Below, one piece after another: positions 48,540-61,234 of a stretch of 64,000 nt of DNA (its first letter is position 1; each line of letters begins with the position of its first letter). The position numbers were made by a program, and so were the translations under genes. A model generated the notes under the pieces. It was not told where the DNA came from and made no database searches. It saw only the letters and a program-made list of their open reading frames with translations. This DNA is from Chaenocephalus aceratus (Eukaryota; Chordata; Actinopteri; Perciformes; Channichthyidae): contig CM043792.1 in the NCBI GenBank assembly GCA_023974075.1, positions 10,087,456 to 10,151,455 on the forward strand. Direction: 5' to 3'.

Positions 48540-50390
48540 GGGCGTGGTCACATTGAGTGACGGCTCTGTCAAGTGCCTGCCGCTGTTAGCTTCTTGTCTC
48601 TCTGCTAGCTGCTCCGTGAAGCTACAGGGACTCTGCCTGCTCAGCTCATCCAGGAAACACAACTTGTAGCCGGCCGTGGTTGTTTGTTCTTCATGCTTAT
48701 ATATCGGACTATTGTGACTCGCTCTGCGGTTAAAACAGACGGTGCATGAATGCGGTAAGTACAATTCGAGTGCTTTATTTATGTGTTAATGATTTTAATC
48801 AGCTACGTAATGAATGGTAAGGCTTGGGTTAGCATGTAAGCTAGTGGTAGCTACATCGGTGCTAACGATTGTAATCGTAGCCTCCAAGTTAAAATCATAG
48901 ACTGTATATATAAAGGTTAAAACGAAATAGACAAGTGTTGAGTGGGATAATACTGTTGAACAAACGGCTTCTGTTTGAGGTTGATAAAATAAGGTTACAT
49001 CCTTGTAACTTAGAGATATTTTATGATGTAGGAGGAACTGTATGCATCGCTAAGGTTAATTTAAATTGGCTATGCTCAAGTATGTAGACAAGTTAATGTC
49101 GAAGTAGTTATGTGAAATCAACCTCACAATAAGATATGTGTATATTACAATTATTAATGTCATATTTCAAGATGATTACTTAGATATTACAATATGGTTG
49201 ATTGAGCTGGAGTTCATTATCGAGCTTACACGTTGACGTCACAGTCATCTGAAGAACGAACCCAAACCTTGTTGTTTTTATTAATTGCATTACCAAATTG
49301 GTATCAAATAAACAGTAAGCATTGGTAACACAACTTCCAACGTTACAGTAAAATAAAAAGGACCCTGACTCGGACAATACACAATCCAACATGTTCAACA
49401 GAAGAGAATCAGTTATATTGTTTGTACACATGGTACTTTACATATATATATCTGTTTGTTTAAGGTGTCCAGGTGATGCAGACAGGCTGCACCAGAGAGT
49501 GAGAGACAGAACTGGACTCCTCACAGCAGTGAACTTCAGCACAGGTACAAATACTCTTTTTTTCTTACTGTACAAAGAATCAAGAAAGATATTGGTTTAA
49601 ATGAATGAAGTATTGACTTGAATACACTGATATACATTCCAATAAACAATACTAAATACTAGATCACCTACACATCAGTTAAGTTGAGGGGTTTTTCCAT
49701 CCAAAAAGTTACATTTAGATATTTAGCAATATGACTTTGTCAGCTTTCTAATGTAATGTATTGAAGGCAAAGATTTATCTCTCAATATTGTCTGTAAAAA
49801 ACGTGGTAAAAGTTATTCTTTCAGTGAGACAACAGAGCAAGCTTCTACAGTTGCACTACGTTTTGATAACAGTTAAATATTATTTTGATAATAACATATA
49901 TTTCAATGTTGATGAACTTCATACTGTTCATTCATAATCTGATTGTCTTTGTAGCTCATTGTGTAAATAAAAAAAAAACATTACAATTACAAAATAATGA
50001 TATCTACAGCCCCTAAACACACAAACACACCACTTTCATAAATAACACACTTGTTCTGCAATAATATGTTTTATGTTTCCTGTCATTTTTGTTAGGAAAG
50101 GACATGCCTGAAAGACACGACATGTTCTCCTTCTCTGAGGGTCAAGAAGAACATCCAAGAGGATCATTAAAAGCTGATGCTATGAGATGTTAAGACCAGT
50201 ACAGGACATTCACTAAGAAACTACTTTTATTGTAAAAACAGTCAGCTGATCGAATGCAGCTATTTCCACATCTACACTCCATCAGCTGATTATTTCTATT
50301 TGCCTCACTTTATGAGCTTCACATCACTTGTGCCTTGTACCGCAGAGTTTGCAACGTCACAAATAAATGGGGCCAATCTTCAATCAGATG
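48540..50390 (+). ncRNA. Putative spliced non-coding RNA, three exon-like segments
   Basis: Exon-like segments: about 48540-48754 (donor GCG|GTAAGT), 49465-49544 (acceptor TTTAAG|, donor ACAG|GTACAA) and 50096 to about 50385 (acceptor TTGTTAG|). A poly(A) signal AATAAA is at 50362-50367. No long frame spans them. The first segment is GC-richer and promoter-like. All of this is splice-site reading; no homology supports a function. Confidence 0.35.
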
Positions 50391-50764
50391 TGAATGTGTA
50401 ATCTAACATTTTCAGTAAGAATAATGGACGAAAGGAGTGCAAATACAAATACAGTTTATTGAAATGTGACATATGGACAGAAGGTGTAAACCTATTAAAT
50501 GTATAAGTAAACACATTTATTTATATAAAGTCACAGACTAGGCCTGTGCAGTTGGTATCAGCTTTGCCCAGCATGGGCTCCTCCATCAGGCCTGGTCCTC
50601 CTTGCTGAGGAAAGACCCTCAGTCCTCTCCAAACCAACAGACAGGACGTCCATCACACGGAGGTTTCTCCCTGAAGTCTCTGCAGCTCTCTGGACACCAC
50701 GCTGTCTCAATCCGTCCACACTGAATATGAGAGGGGAAAAATGAAAATAATAAATGCTTTAGAC

Positions 50765-51686
50765 CAGTGGTTCTCAACTGGTGGGTCACCCACTCCAAAC
50801 GGGTCCGCGACCCAAAAGTGGGTCGCGGACCCGTTTGGAGTGGGTCGCGGATGTGTGGGTGGAAAAAAAAATGTGAAGGCCCGATTTTCTAACGCTGTGC
50901 ACGCAGTCGGCGTTGGACTGGAAGTACCGGAGACCATAAACGGTTTTGAAAACTTCTGTCACGTAGTGATCATCTTCTCAATAAAACATCTTTGCTGATG
51001 TTTTTTCGAGTCTTCTGGCCAATCAGAATCAAGATTGTTGCCGGAAGTCCCCACGCAGAATAACTTTGCGGTAGAACTCTTCTTTATACATCCACGGTTA
51101 CAACTTCAGATAACAATGAACACATATTGAAATATGACCCCCGGTTTGATGATTGACAGCTCACAGAACAATGGAGGCTATCTACCCTTACCCACAATTT
51201 AAAGTAAGTCACACAGACTCTCTCCTCTTCACTCTTCTCGCAGCAAGATGTCAGAACAAATTGAAAAACAAACAATGGCATAAAATATTATTAATATGTC
51301 GGGTAGTAATAGATTTATTTATTTTCTTCTCAGAATGTACCAGAATGCATAGTTTTTGTTAGTATTTCTAAAAATCTCCTGGGGGAGAATCCCCCCAGAC
51401 CCACTGCTGGGGTTGGGTTTTCAGCATGCGTGCCTTTTTATATAGTTCAGCTTTGATTCCATCATCTCATTAAACCTTTTTTAAAAGCATACTTTAGTTC
51501 TGTGAAGGGATATAAGGGATATATGCACTGTACTTCACTTTTATTAATATTGTTTGTATGCTGAAAAGCGTATATATTACAGCACGATTTTTTGTTGAAT
51601 AGATTTGAGTGCTTCAAAATGTTGGGTCGCGATGTATCGGCCAAGTAAAAAGTGGGTCCCGAGGCCTGACCAGTTGAGAACCACTG
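50765..51686 (+). mobile_element. hAT-type MITE, 922 bp, perfect 8-bp TSD
   Basis: The ends are CAGTGGTTCTCAACTGGTGG and the inverse. The target duplication CTTTAGAC is at 50757-50764 and 51687-51694. Same family as 25249-26043, but with a perfect 27-bp-arm hairpin near its left end and an extra segment at about 51379-51430 (GGGGGAGAATCCCCCC). Confidence 0.88.
50788..50845. repeat. Perfect hairpin, 27-bp arms, 4-nt loop
   Basis: Arms 50788-50814 and 50819-50845 are exact reverse complements around AAAG. The arm includes CCAAACGGGTCCGCGACCCA. Confidence 0.95.
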
Positions 51687-52505
51687 CTTTAGACAATAAG
51701 AAACATAAAGTTGACTGTTGAGTTGCTCAGTTTTTTTAGATTGTCAATACTATTACTGTATAACTAATATCTCAGGTTAAGAGGCACATTCAAATAAAGA
51801 TTGGTCTTTAAATACATGTTGTCTTTTGAATTGTTTGTCTAAAGTCAAGGATCTAGAACTGGTACTTATTTTTAATGATAGTCTGGTTATTATGCTGTTG
51901 GCCTCACAGGTAAGAGCACTAACTAGCTACCATCACATGTACCTTAGCTTGACTTAAATGTATTAAACGTGTAATTAAGTGATATCAAAATATAAATAAC
52001 TAATGTCATGCAAACATATTAATATTTGCTTGATTCCAGAGTTGAATTTAGCACAATTGCATACAAACGTTAAGGGGTTTTAAGATTCTGAAGTATTATG
52101 CTAAAAACTCAATAACTTAGATTATTATTTATAGTTTTGCTGAATAGTTTCAAGGCCGCTTACCTTAGAAACGTAAAATGCGACGGCAGTGTGCAGATGG
52201 GGAGCATGTTAGCTTAGCTTGGTAGCTTCAGCTAGCTCTGGAACTTCCAGCTGGGTGGCAGCAGGTCCCGCCTCGGCTCCGCCTCTTTGCCCTTATTTGG
52301 AGCAGGCTGGAGAAGGCGGGAGTTGAACTCTGACGTCACTGTTGAGCCGTTAGTGGCCGACTCCGCCTACTAAGGGCTTCACGGCAACTCTGCAGAGTCC
52401 TATGGGTGACGTCACGGACCCTACGTCCATTTATATATACAGTCTATGGTGTCAACACACCATGTCAACACCAGACAGTCCGCACACACACAAGACCGCA
52501 ATCAT

Positions 52506-52889
52506 GGCAGAAGCAAAACATATATAATTTTCACTCCGAGTGGGAGGATGATTATTTTTGTATCTATTCCAATTCAAAGTCCATCTGTCTCATCTGCAAT
52601 GTGAGCGTGGCTTTATCGAAGAAGGGTAATTTAGGAGCGGCATTTCAAAACAGTGCACAAACGCTACGAGACGGAATTCCCTCCTAATTCTGCCCTACGT
52701 TCCCAAAAGGGGAGGGGCCTGAAAGGACAGCTAAATGCACAGCAGTCCATTTTCACCAGCCCAACAACAAGAGCAAGGCTGCTACCAGAGCATCTTATCG
52801 TGTCAGTCACGTTCTTGCGAAACACATGAAGTCTTTCAAAGACGGCGAAGTTGTGAAAGAAGCATTCCTGGAGGCTGCCGATGCGTAAT
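52506..52889 (+). pseudogene. BED-finger / hAT-type transposase remnant with two frameshifts
   Basis: The first frame gives NIYNFHSEWEDDYFCIYSNS and CLICNVSVALSKKGNL, a BED-type finger start (C-x2-C) as in GTF2IRD2/ZBED-like hAT proteins. The expected His pair (ERHFKTVHK) is found only in the next frame, from about 52634, and a third frame holds the following RASYRVSHVLAKHMKSF block up to a stop at about 52889. So there are at least two frame breaks and no catalytic domain. Confidence 0.65.
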
Positions 52890-53557
52890 AAAAATAACAG
52901 CAGCATTTCAACAGGTTTTTGATATAATAAAAACTCAAGTTAGATACCGTTATTAATCAGCTGTGAGTTTGAGTTTGTTTGAACTTATTCATTATAATTA
53001 TTGTACAAAATGGTATAAGAATGCAAACTTAAATTGATTATAGTCTATTATCAATTAAGAAACTAGTGTTGCTTGCATCCTATTTTAAAGGCATTTCTTT
53101 TTATAATCTACTAAAATGTAACAAAAAAAGGGTTTGATTCTATTAATTTTGTCTTTTTTATTGCACTTTTGCAGCAGATTCCTGTGTAGCTTCAGATCTG
53201 AGTTGTCTTATTAGTAAACCTAATTTATACTTTTGTAGCAACACTATTTTTATATAATGGCAAAGAAAGGGTTCAGAGTCTTTTCTTTGTCCCTGTGTCA
53301 CATGTGGCAGCACTGTTCAATGTTTCTTGAAAACATTACCCACTGTAGTGACATGTGAATAAACTCCAACTCTGTATCAACAACACTGTTGTGTAACTTC
53401 AGTAAAATACTTGTATGTGTGTAGATTAGAAAGAGATAAGATAAAGGATCTGCAGTATTTTATGAAGTATTAATCGTACAACGGTCAGTTTTATACAAGT
53501 AGAAGTGTGTATTTACCTGGCAGTAGGCTGTCAGTAATAGGCTACGCCTCTCTATTT

Positions 53558-53631
53558 GGACTGGTAGATCTCGGAAGACTGGCAACTTTAAAAGTAGCTC
53601 TCGGTTCAAAAAAGGTTGGGCACCCCTGCTG
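53558..53631 (+). mobile_element. Right end of a GGGGTGCCCAACC-family hAT element
   Basis: CTCGGTTCAAAAAAGGTTGG followed by GCACCCCTG is the terminal sequence of a fish hAT family and could be the end of the element that carried the transposase remnant at 52.5 kb. The left end is not found upstream. Confidence 0.5.
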
Positions 53632-53639
53632 TAAGTGAT

Positions 53640-54976
53640 CTCTACAATAAAACAGTTTAGTGCTGGATGTACAAAGATATTAATATGAGGAGGTGCAAAA
53701 CAGACAATCTAAATAACCTTTATTAACACATTAAAGAATACTTTAGGTTACGGTCTTATTTTAAATAAGAAAAAAGCTTTGGAGGTATCTCCACATACAT
53801 ATTAAGCCTGACAAGGTACTTAACGTCTAATATATTGCTTTGGTTTTAAGCTGTTTTTTTACTCTTTATGAGTATAGAAATCCATATTACGTCAGCTGCT
53901 CCTAAACAACACAGACACTCCAAATACTAACAAAAAAAGTGTCTTATTAAGAGATAATTTCTTAATATATGGCAAAGAAAAAGTGAAAGTGATGTAACCA
54001 ACCGTATGGTGTTTGAGGAAGATTCACTTATGGTATGCACACAGAGCTGTCATGCATGTTTTATAAAGGCAAAGCGGTGATGGTTGTGCATCCATCAACA
54101 ACTGAAAGGCTTTTCAGATAAGTGATAGATAGCTTCAGTCCAAATGTCAAAGGTCAGGGTTTAGATGGGTCACATGGGCAGTCACCTGCAGGTAGGGAGC
54201 TGATAGATTGAGCAAGTGATGTCATGCGTTTTGTGCAGGAATGGGTTTTTAACTGTGAGAGACTTGTGTAGAAGACATTAGTGACGTAAAAGCCGAACAA
54301 AACGTGTGTTGTATGCAAGCGGTCAGCTGAATGGAGCAGCATGCCCTCGAATCACTGAATAAGAGTTAGTCAAGGGCACATAAAAAGAAACTGTAATAAT
54401 GTGATTTAAGGCTGTGACAGTGCACTACAAATACTTGTGCGTGGAAGCAATGGGGATTAACTAAACGGAGGCTAGCTTCTCCTCAGTGTCAGGGACACAC
54501 AGTCATATTTTTGTTTTGTTATAAGGTTTCCTGTAAAGATAAACATCTTTTTTTCGAAGTCCTTTTAAAGTAAAATAAATTAGCACTTTTAAAAGAGAAT
54601 GTCATGAAGAATGACATTTGTTCATGTTTATATTTCATGAATAAGAATGTTTAGCTAAGGTTAGGGGAGGATTACTTCTTTATAGCTTTACTTTTATATT
54701 TTGTGTTCTGCAGGAGTTTTTCTGAAAATACATGAACATGTTTTGTGATCATTGCAAAAGAAATGCTTCCACATCAACAGTACAAGAGATCTAGGGAATA
54801 TTACCAATGAGTTTGTATGGCTATCTCTTTTAAGAATCAATTATTTTGCTAACTTTGGCCTAAATGTATAAAAAAAACAAAGTTAAACAAGATGTTATGG
54901 TGCACAATACACTGAAAATGTGCTCGTTCAACATTGTTTTATATTGCCATCTCTGCATGACTAATATGTGTTTGGT
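53640..54976. other. Non-coding stretch, nothing recognised
   Basis: AT-rich, no repeat ends or exons seen. Confidence 0.45.
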
Positions 54977-54977
54977 C

Positions 54978-55562
54978 AACACAGTCTCACGCCCTGACGC
55001 AGCGTCCACACGACGGCGTGCGTTGAAGCTTGCCGGTGGGCGTGTCTGAAACTCGACCAACAACCAATCACATGAATCTCCCGCCCCGGACACACAAGCA
55101 CGCAGTTTGTTTGGCTAGAGCTTGTACTGGCATATGATTTGATTGGCTGACGCTTCCGCCGAAGCTTAAAAAGTTGAACATTGCTCAACTTTTGAAGCGA
55201 GCAACGCAAGCAAAGCGAAGCGACCACAATGCAGTTCGGCAAAGCGTGACCTCACCCCATTCAAAGTGAATGGGCAAAAGCATTGAAGCTTCAACACACG
55301 CTGCCGTGTGGACGGGCCGGTCCAATAGCGACGCTTGGTCAGGGTCCTTTGGCGTGCAGTTGTGACGTGCAGAGTCTCCTTCAGCTTCATAAACGGACGC
55401 AAAGAGCTTTCAACTGATTGCAATGTATTCCCATCAGCGGCGGTATTTTACGCTCAAGGAAGCACCGCATCAGTCCATGTCGGCTGCAGTTAAGGCATGT
55501 GAGCGTTCATTCCCATTGGCTAACGGAGAATTTTACACCCCGAAGTAAGTATTCTCCTTACT
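54978..55562 (+). repeat. Repeat module B, copy 2, with a MITE inside
   Basis: Matches 47905-48170 from about 55318 onward (CTTTCAACTGATTGCAATGT, ATTCCCATTGGCTAACGGAG). The short upstream part at 54978-54997 also matches (TCTCACGCCCT), so the MITE split the module. Confidence 0.7.
54998..55318. mobile_element. MITE with CGTCCACACG...CGTGTGGACG ends
   Basis: The left end CGTCCACACGACGGCGTGCG continues to TTGAAGCTT. The right end is its inverse (AAGCTTCAACACACGCTGCC, then GTGTGGACG). About 320 bp, no coding capacity. Confidence 0.7.
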
Positions 55563-55729
55563 GTCGATTGATTTTACAGTGATATCTGCACTACTCATCA
55601 ACTCAAACATACCAGATTATCCTTGTTGATTACACAACATTGATTGGTTTAAATTGTGTACAATGCTTTTGTATCTTCCCCCTTCGATTCGGGGAAACAA
55701 ATATATTTTCAGAGTTTAGGATTGCCGAA

Positions 55730-55985
55730 GATAATACACTACCCATAATCCTCAGCTATCGTTCCGCTTTGCTCGACAAACCCCGTGATCAGTCCTCAAG
55801 CTCTGTGATTGGTTGACCTCCAACTGCATTCCATATTAAAAAAAACGTTTCGTAAAAGATAAAATCATACTTTATTCAGCAGTGCTTGCTTTACTCTTTG
55901 AAAGTCATCACATGAATGCATTGTAATAAATAGTTTGGCTGCATTAAATATTACACATCTGTCGTAGTTCTTTATTTATCTACAG
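55730..55985 (+). repeat. Repeat module A, copy 2
   Basis: Matches 47085-47370, same strand: TAATCCTCAGCTA, AAAGTCATCACATGAATGCA, AGTTTGGCTGCATTAAATAT. Confidence 0.75.
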
Positions 55986-58382
55986 AGATCGGGCTCAGAA
56001 TAGACCAGAAACTATTCTTTTACCGTTTTACTGTTTTAATTTCACAATAAAGTTAGTAGTAATATTTTGTTTTGATATTATTGTTTAATAGGGGGAAAGT
56101 AGAATGATAGAAATATAGAATAGAAAATATCAAGAAGATACTGTAAATGATATATAGAATAATAATAATAATAATAATAAGTCTAATATATTGCATGGTT
56201 TGTTTTGCGACTTGACAATCAACTTTCCTGCAATGTTAACTATGTTGAAGCACTTATTTGAACTGATATTATACATATTTATTATACTCTTATAAGATGT
56301 ATGTAGATAGAATAATAAATACGACAGTTTAATGGTGGAGGTACACACATATTGATAGATGTCTTGTAATGCACTGTTGATTGCATAACTACAACTACAT
56401 CTGAACGAATCACGTTGTCAGAAATTGACACCAGCCAATGAGATTTTGTTTCTTGGTTTAAGACCCCTTTGTGCTTTCACGATTGGTTGCTGATACAAAG
56501 GAAATGATCATATTTGGATCTGATGAGATTGTGCAGGAGAGACACAGCTTTCCAACGATATCTCTGTTGACATGGTCCACACAGCGGTCGCGGTTACGTT
56601 AGAATGCTAACTTTTGGTGAATTTAGGAGAAATCTACAGAGGCAAATAGACAAACTATAGTAAAATAAACACTTAAATGTGTATTTTGTACGTTTTCCTT
56701 CCAAAAGCCTGAAAGAAAACATCTTATGGAATCAAAATAGCACAACATCTCAAAATTGACCAGTACTTGCATTTAAGTCTGTCTGTCATTAAAGTGACTG
56801 GAAGGCAACATTTTTTAAAATAAGAATACATTAGGAAACGATTAAGCTTTTCCAAGGCTGTTCCACCATATATCAATATTGCTAATAAATAATACATTAT
56901 TTTTGAACAGTTTACATACAAAAACAATATTATCTTGGTAGTTGCAGGTAACCTGTGACTTAGAACTTGCTTGAAACTTGGACCAAAGTACTTGAGTTAC
57001 AAGTCTGTCTCAGCCCCGAATCCAGCCATCTATCAAGGTGCCATTGGTTTAAATCCGGTCAACAGCCAATCAGCTCGTAGCAAATGTAGCGGATCAGGTA
57101 AATTATAGTAGCCTACATCTGTGACCTGGGTGAAATTGAGTTTTGGACAGAGGAAAACAAGGATTGCCTCATGAGTCTCTATGACACAAGCCCTAAAAAT
57201 GTATTTTAAACAAGTTCAACCAACCAACCAAACATGCCATATGACAAAATGTGCATATCGCATATCCACTAGGTTTTTGCAGGAAGGGCATGCTAATTCT
57301 CGTTTTGTTCGTTGAAAACATTGTTAGTAGTAAATGATTGGAATTACAGTGGTTTTATTTTGTCTTATATCTTGTACTTTCAAGTTTGCCCAAGTTTAGT
57401 TTAATATTGTGCCATTACGGTTATTGTTTCTTCTCAAATAACATGAACAATACTTAAAAACTACAGTCAACAGTAAACACAATGAAGCAAAGCATAATGA
57501 TCAGTAAATCTAACCCCAAACCCAACCATCTTGATAAACGTATTGACAATCAATTCCCGCTCTAAGCCTTAATTAGAGTTTGATCTGTAAGCACAGTGGA
57601 AAATGTTTCAGTATGATTGAGTAACCGTACCTGTGCTGTTGTGATTTGGTGTGACAGTGACTGATAACATCTGACCTCTTTTCCATTGTAAAACTGTCAT
57701 TCATGTAACGTTAACGTAAGTAGGAAAATACAAGGCTTAATCTTCCCACCCCTGTGTAAGGGGATATATTATACAAATTATGTTATATAGGGATTTTTTC
57801 TCAGTATCCATGGGCTTTAGCTCACCTGTCGCCATGAAGCGCAAAGTAATCATCTGCCTCTCTTCAGTGACGTCAATGCTGTCTCTATAGTTTCTGCTGA
57901 TTGGACAGAGACCACTTCACCTCTGTAATAGATATTTCAAATCTAAACCCTTTTCTATTGAGTAAACTGATATCATATGTACTAAACAAAATCATATGTA
58001 CTTAAAAGGCTTTTTTTGGACAATCATAGGCTTTTCTTCTTCCTTATAATGAGTCAATGTTCTATTATCTTGGTGGTTTCTAAACTGCATACTCTTCTAA
58101 TGCAAGAAGAGGCTGTTTTACATCCTGTGTTACATGTGTTATTGTTATACAATATCATCAAGATATGAAATGCCCTATATTTTGATGGAAGAATAATCCA
58201 GTCCTATGCTCCTCTAGAAATGCAACTGTAGCAAGTTCCTCATTCATGACATGAAAAGTCAGATGTTAAAATAAAGATAGTACCAAATATGAGGATGATA
58301 GACCAATTTGTCAATTGCATTGGGGTAATTTCACTGGCAGGTATCAACATGTCTTGTTGCAAATCTTTGGTCTGAATTTAGC
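55986..58382. other. Non-coding stretch; one (AAT)n
   Basis: An (AAT)n run lies at about 56157-56180. Otherwise AT-rich sequence without recognised features. Confidence 0.45.
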
Positions 58383-59186
58383 ATAAAGGTCCCCTATTAT
58401 ACTGTTTTTCATCAATATATTATAGGTCTCAGATATATACAAAAACATGTCTCTGAAGTGTTTGGCTCAAAATACCAAACAGATCATGCATTGTAGCATC
58501 CCATAAACTCCTTTGTTTCAGCCCTGTTTCAAAAGTGCTGATTCTCTGTCTGTTACTTTAGATGAAAATAAGGAGCCCTTCCCCACGCCCCTCTGAGAGA
58601 TATTTGGTTAAAAATAACCCAATGGTGCTCTAGGAGGAGATTCAGGTGATAAGGGGGGGGGGGGGGGGGGGTACCTTGGTTGGTTATTGGCTAATGGTTA
58701 CACAAGCCCAGGGCTGCCAACATTTGAGTTCAGCTTGGAGTAAAACCATTTTTTTGGTGAACCGAAAAAAGAAACGTTCATGTGTACAGTGTTACAAATG
58801 TATTGAACATGTACAAACTAGGGTTTCCCATTAATGTACCGGGCGCTACAGAGGAATACGCACGTACACAGTGTACCCGCGACTCTTACAATGAAGGCTC
58901 GATAATCAGCTCACAGCATATAAAATGGCATATGTAAGCTGAGGTAAAGTACTATTTTACAAGTGGGGGTGGGGTGGGGGTCCTCACCTCCTCTAGGGGG
59001 GTCCGGGGGCATGCTCCCCCGGGAAGATTATAATTTTTTTTAAATATTGAAGTTAAATGCATCAACCTGGTGCATTTTGAGAGCAACATGATTTTATGGA
59101 TACATCTCTCAACAGCCATATGAAACAGAACTGTAAACATATTTTCTTTTTCTTTATGGATGTTTTACAAATCACTCCCCTTTTAA

Positions 59187-61234
59187 AGAGCCTGTGACAT
59201 CATCCCAACAACTGTTGTGCAATGAAATATTGGGCTACTAGTCATCTCGAACCGTCAGTTTAAAAAAGAAAAAGCGATACCGTTCCATTAAATATCAATA
59301 ATTTCGAACATCGCGGGAAATTCCTTCGACTCATTTTGAAGTTTTGGGGGAAGCCGGAAGTGACGTCAATGCGGGAACGCTTCACTGTGCGGCGAGAGAG
59401 CCAAACAGGGACAAAGTGTGTTGTCATGCGTAGAAATGGTGAATTACTGAGATTAGGCACGTTAATAACGTTTTAATGAAGTTGACTACAGTATATTCAT
59501 ATTCGTCAGTGCTTTCAAGTCAATTCGGCAAACATAAACATAGATGATCGTGGTGAAGATGATGATTACATTAGGATTAAAAATCGGTAGTGAGAGCGAC
59601 TGAATTTCCTCCCGTAGGATGTGATATAAAAACAAATCGATTATTTTTGTAGTTGTAAACTCAAGTGGATGAAACTACATTTATTGCTTTCATGTCAATT
59701 CGGCGAACATATGATACATTAAATGATCGTGAGGATGATGATTAAAAATCGTTTGTTTGTGCCGGTCTGCATTTCCTGATGAGAAAACAAACCGATGCTT
59801 TTTGTAGTTGTAGTACACCAACATGTATTAAACGTGGTTTTCTTTTTACCACAATGTTGGGGAAATTAATGGATAAAATGCACGGATTATTATTATTATT
59901 ATTCCCACTCCGATCGGGACACGAGGTCCACCGTTTCCCCGCAGCGAGGCTCCCCCCGTTGACAGTTTACGTGGGCTGGGTGCAGTGGCGGACTGGCCAT
60001 CGGGACGAATCCTGATGTGCCGGTACCGAAGTGGGCCGGTCGGATAAGTCACTAGCACATCCCCCATAGGCGGCGCGTGAGGCTCAGGTTTGGGAAGGCT
60101 AAATAACTTCTTTTACCTGACGCTGCCCGCCTCCGGTGTCTATAGAAAAGAGATCAACTCAGTGTGCAGAGTTTAAATCTCTCAAGTCATATTACAGGAT
60201 AAAGGAAATACAGTTTAAACTGCCGTATGCAGAGAAGACGCCGACGTGTCGCAGTTATCATTCATATTACATCATCAATCATATAATATCACAATATATC
60301 ATATATTTTCTGATCTGAGTCAGCTGAGCTGTATCTGGCCGTGCAACACTCACAGTGTCACATACTGGATGCAGAAGTATTATTTTAAGCAACACATTAT
60401 GTTGACGAAACACTTGAGTCAAAAGTAATTAAAGTCAGATCCACTCATGTCTTAGACGTGAACGCGCTCTCAGCTGGAGAGAGAAACCCTGGCTTGATTT
60501 ACCGAGTTGATAACCAGCGTCGTAGGACCGCTTAGCGAGATCTCGTTTGTTAGTTTGTTGTTGTTAGTTTGTTTGCTACTCAAACATATCATGGGTATGT
60601 TGAACTGGCTTCGTAGTACAGGGCACAGGTGGCTAGCAGCGCTAATGTCAAAGACACAGACATTATACATTATATTTGTATTATACCAGGATGCAGTGAC
60701 ACACATATTTACATTTACTATCTACAACACCCGCCGCCCCTGACATCCCCCACTCCCCCCGTTGACAATTTACTAGCGGTACCGAAGTGGGCCGGTCGAG
60801 AGTCCCGGGATGATTTTTAGTCCCAGTCCACCACTGGCTACATGACCGTATGATCGCCCATATTGACGCACCTAATTCCTAAACTTCTAACAGATACAAC
60901 ATAAACCGATCCTTCAGCCTCATATGAGCTCTCAGACACGTTCAAAATTAAAGCTGTCATCGCTTGCTGCTGTGTGCGCCATCGTGCGTTTACATGCAGA
61001 TGCTGGGATCCGGACAGTGCAGCTGGAGCGCTGTGCCCGCAATGACGTCACACATCATTTGGCGGGACTTGAAGAATCCCCGAGAAGATCCAGAAAATTG
61101 TCAACATTGCAGGGCAGATTAATGGTTATCAAAGTACAAATATCCAAAATCAGTTCAGTAATGGTTTTCAACGGGACAATATGTACTCAAATTGATGGGT
61201 TTGGATGATGGGGGAAACTCGTGTCACAGGCTCC
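59187..61234 (+). mobile_element. Element R: TTAA-flanked, 2.05 kb, nested in I
   Basis: The ends are AGAGCCTGTGACATC and GTGTCACAGGCTCC, inverted, with TTAA at 59183-59186 and 61235-61238 (piggyBac-like target). The related sequence at 29110-29425 lacks it. Contains two TGACGTCA sites (59361 region) and element S. Confidence 0.7.
59983..60836 (+). mobile_element. Element S: CAGTGGCGGACTGG MITE, nested in R
   Basis: The ends are CAGTGGCGGACTGGCC and CCAGTCCACCACTG. The flanks GCTGGGTG and GCTACATG agree at 5 of 8 positions, possibly an eroded 8-bp duplication. Non-coding. Confidence 0.6.

Larger units (their letters stand above)
50498..52260 (-). ncRNA. Putative convergent spliced unit on the - strand
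   Basis: Exon-like segment 1 ends at 52164 (TTTCTAAG|GTAAGC), downstream of a GC-rich promoter-like block at 52260-52430. Segment 2 starts at 50720 after a pyrimidine tract and ATTCAG|, stays open for about 60 codons without an ATG start in the segment's first part, and has AATAAA at 50521-50516. The hAT MITE lies in the presumed intron. Non-coding or a degraded element gene. Confidence 0.3.
48290..52447. mobile_element. Probable composite repeat block with CATAGACTGTATATATAA ends
   Basis: The text AATTTCCATAGACCCCCATG and AAAATGCCCAACTTTACAGC near 48350-48390 and ATATATACAGTCTATGG at 52430-52447 are words I recognise as common in fish repeats. CATAGACTGTATATATAA at 48897-48914 is inverted relative to 52430-52447. 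No target duplication is clear, so the true borders are unsure. The block carries exon-like modules on both strands and the hAT MITE at 50765-51686. Confidence 0.4.
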
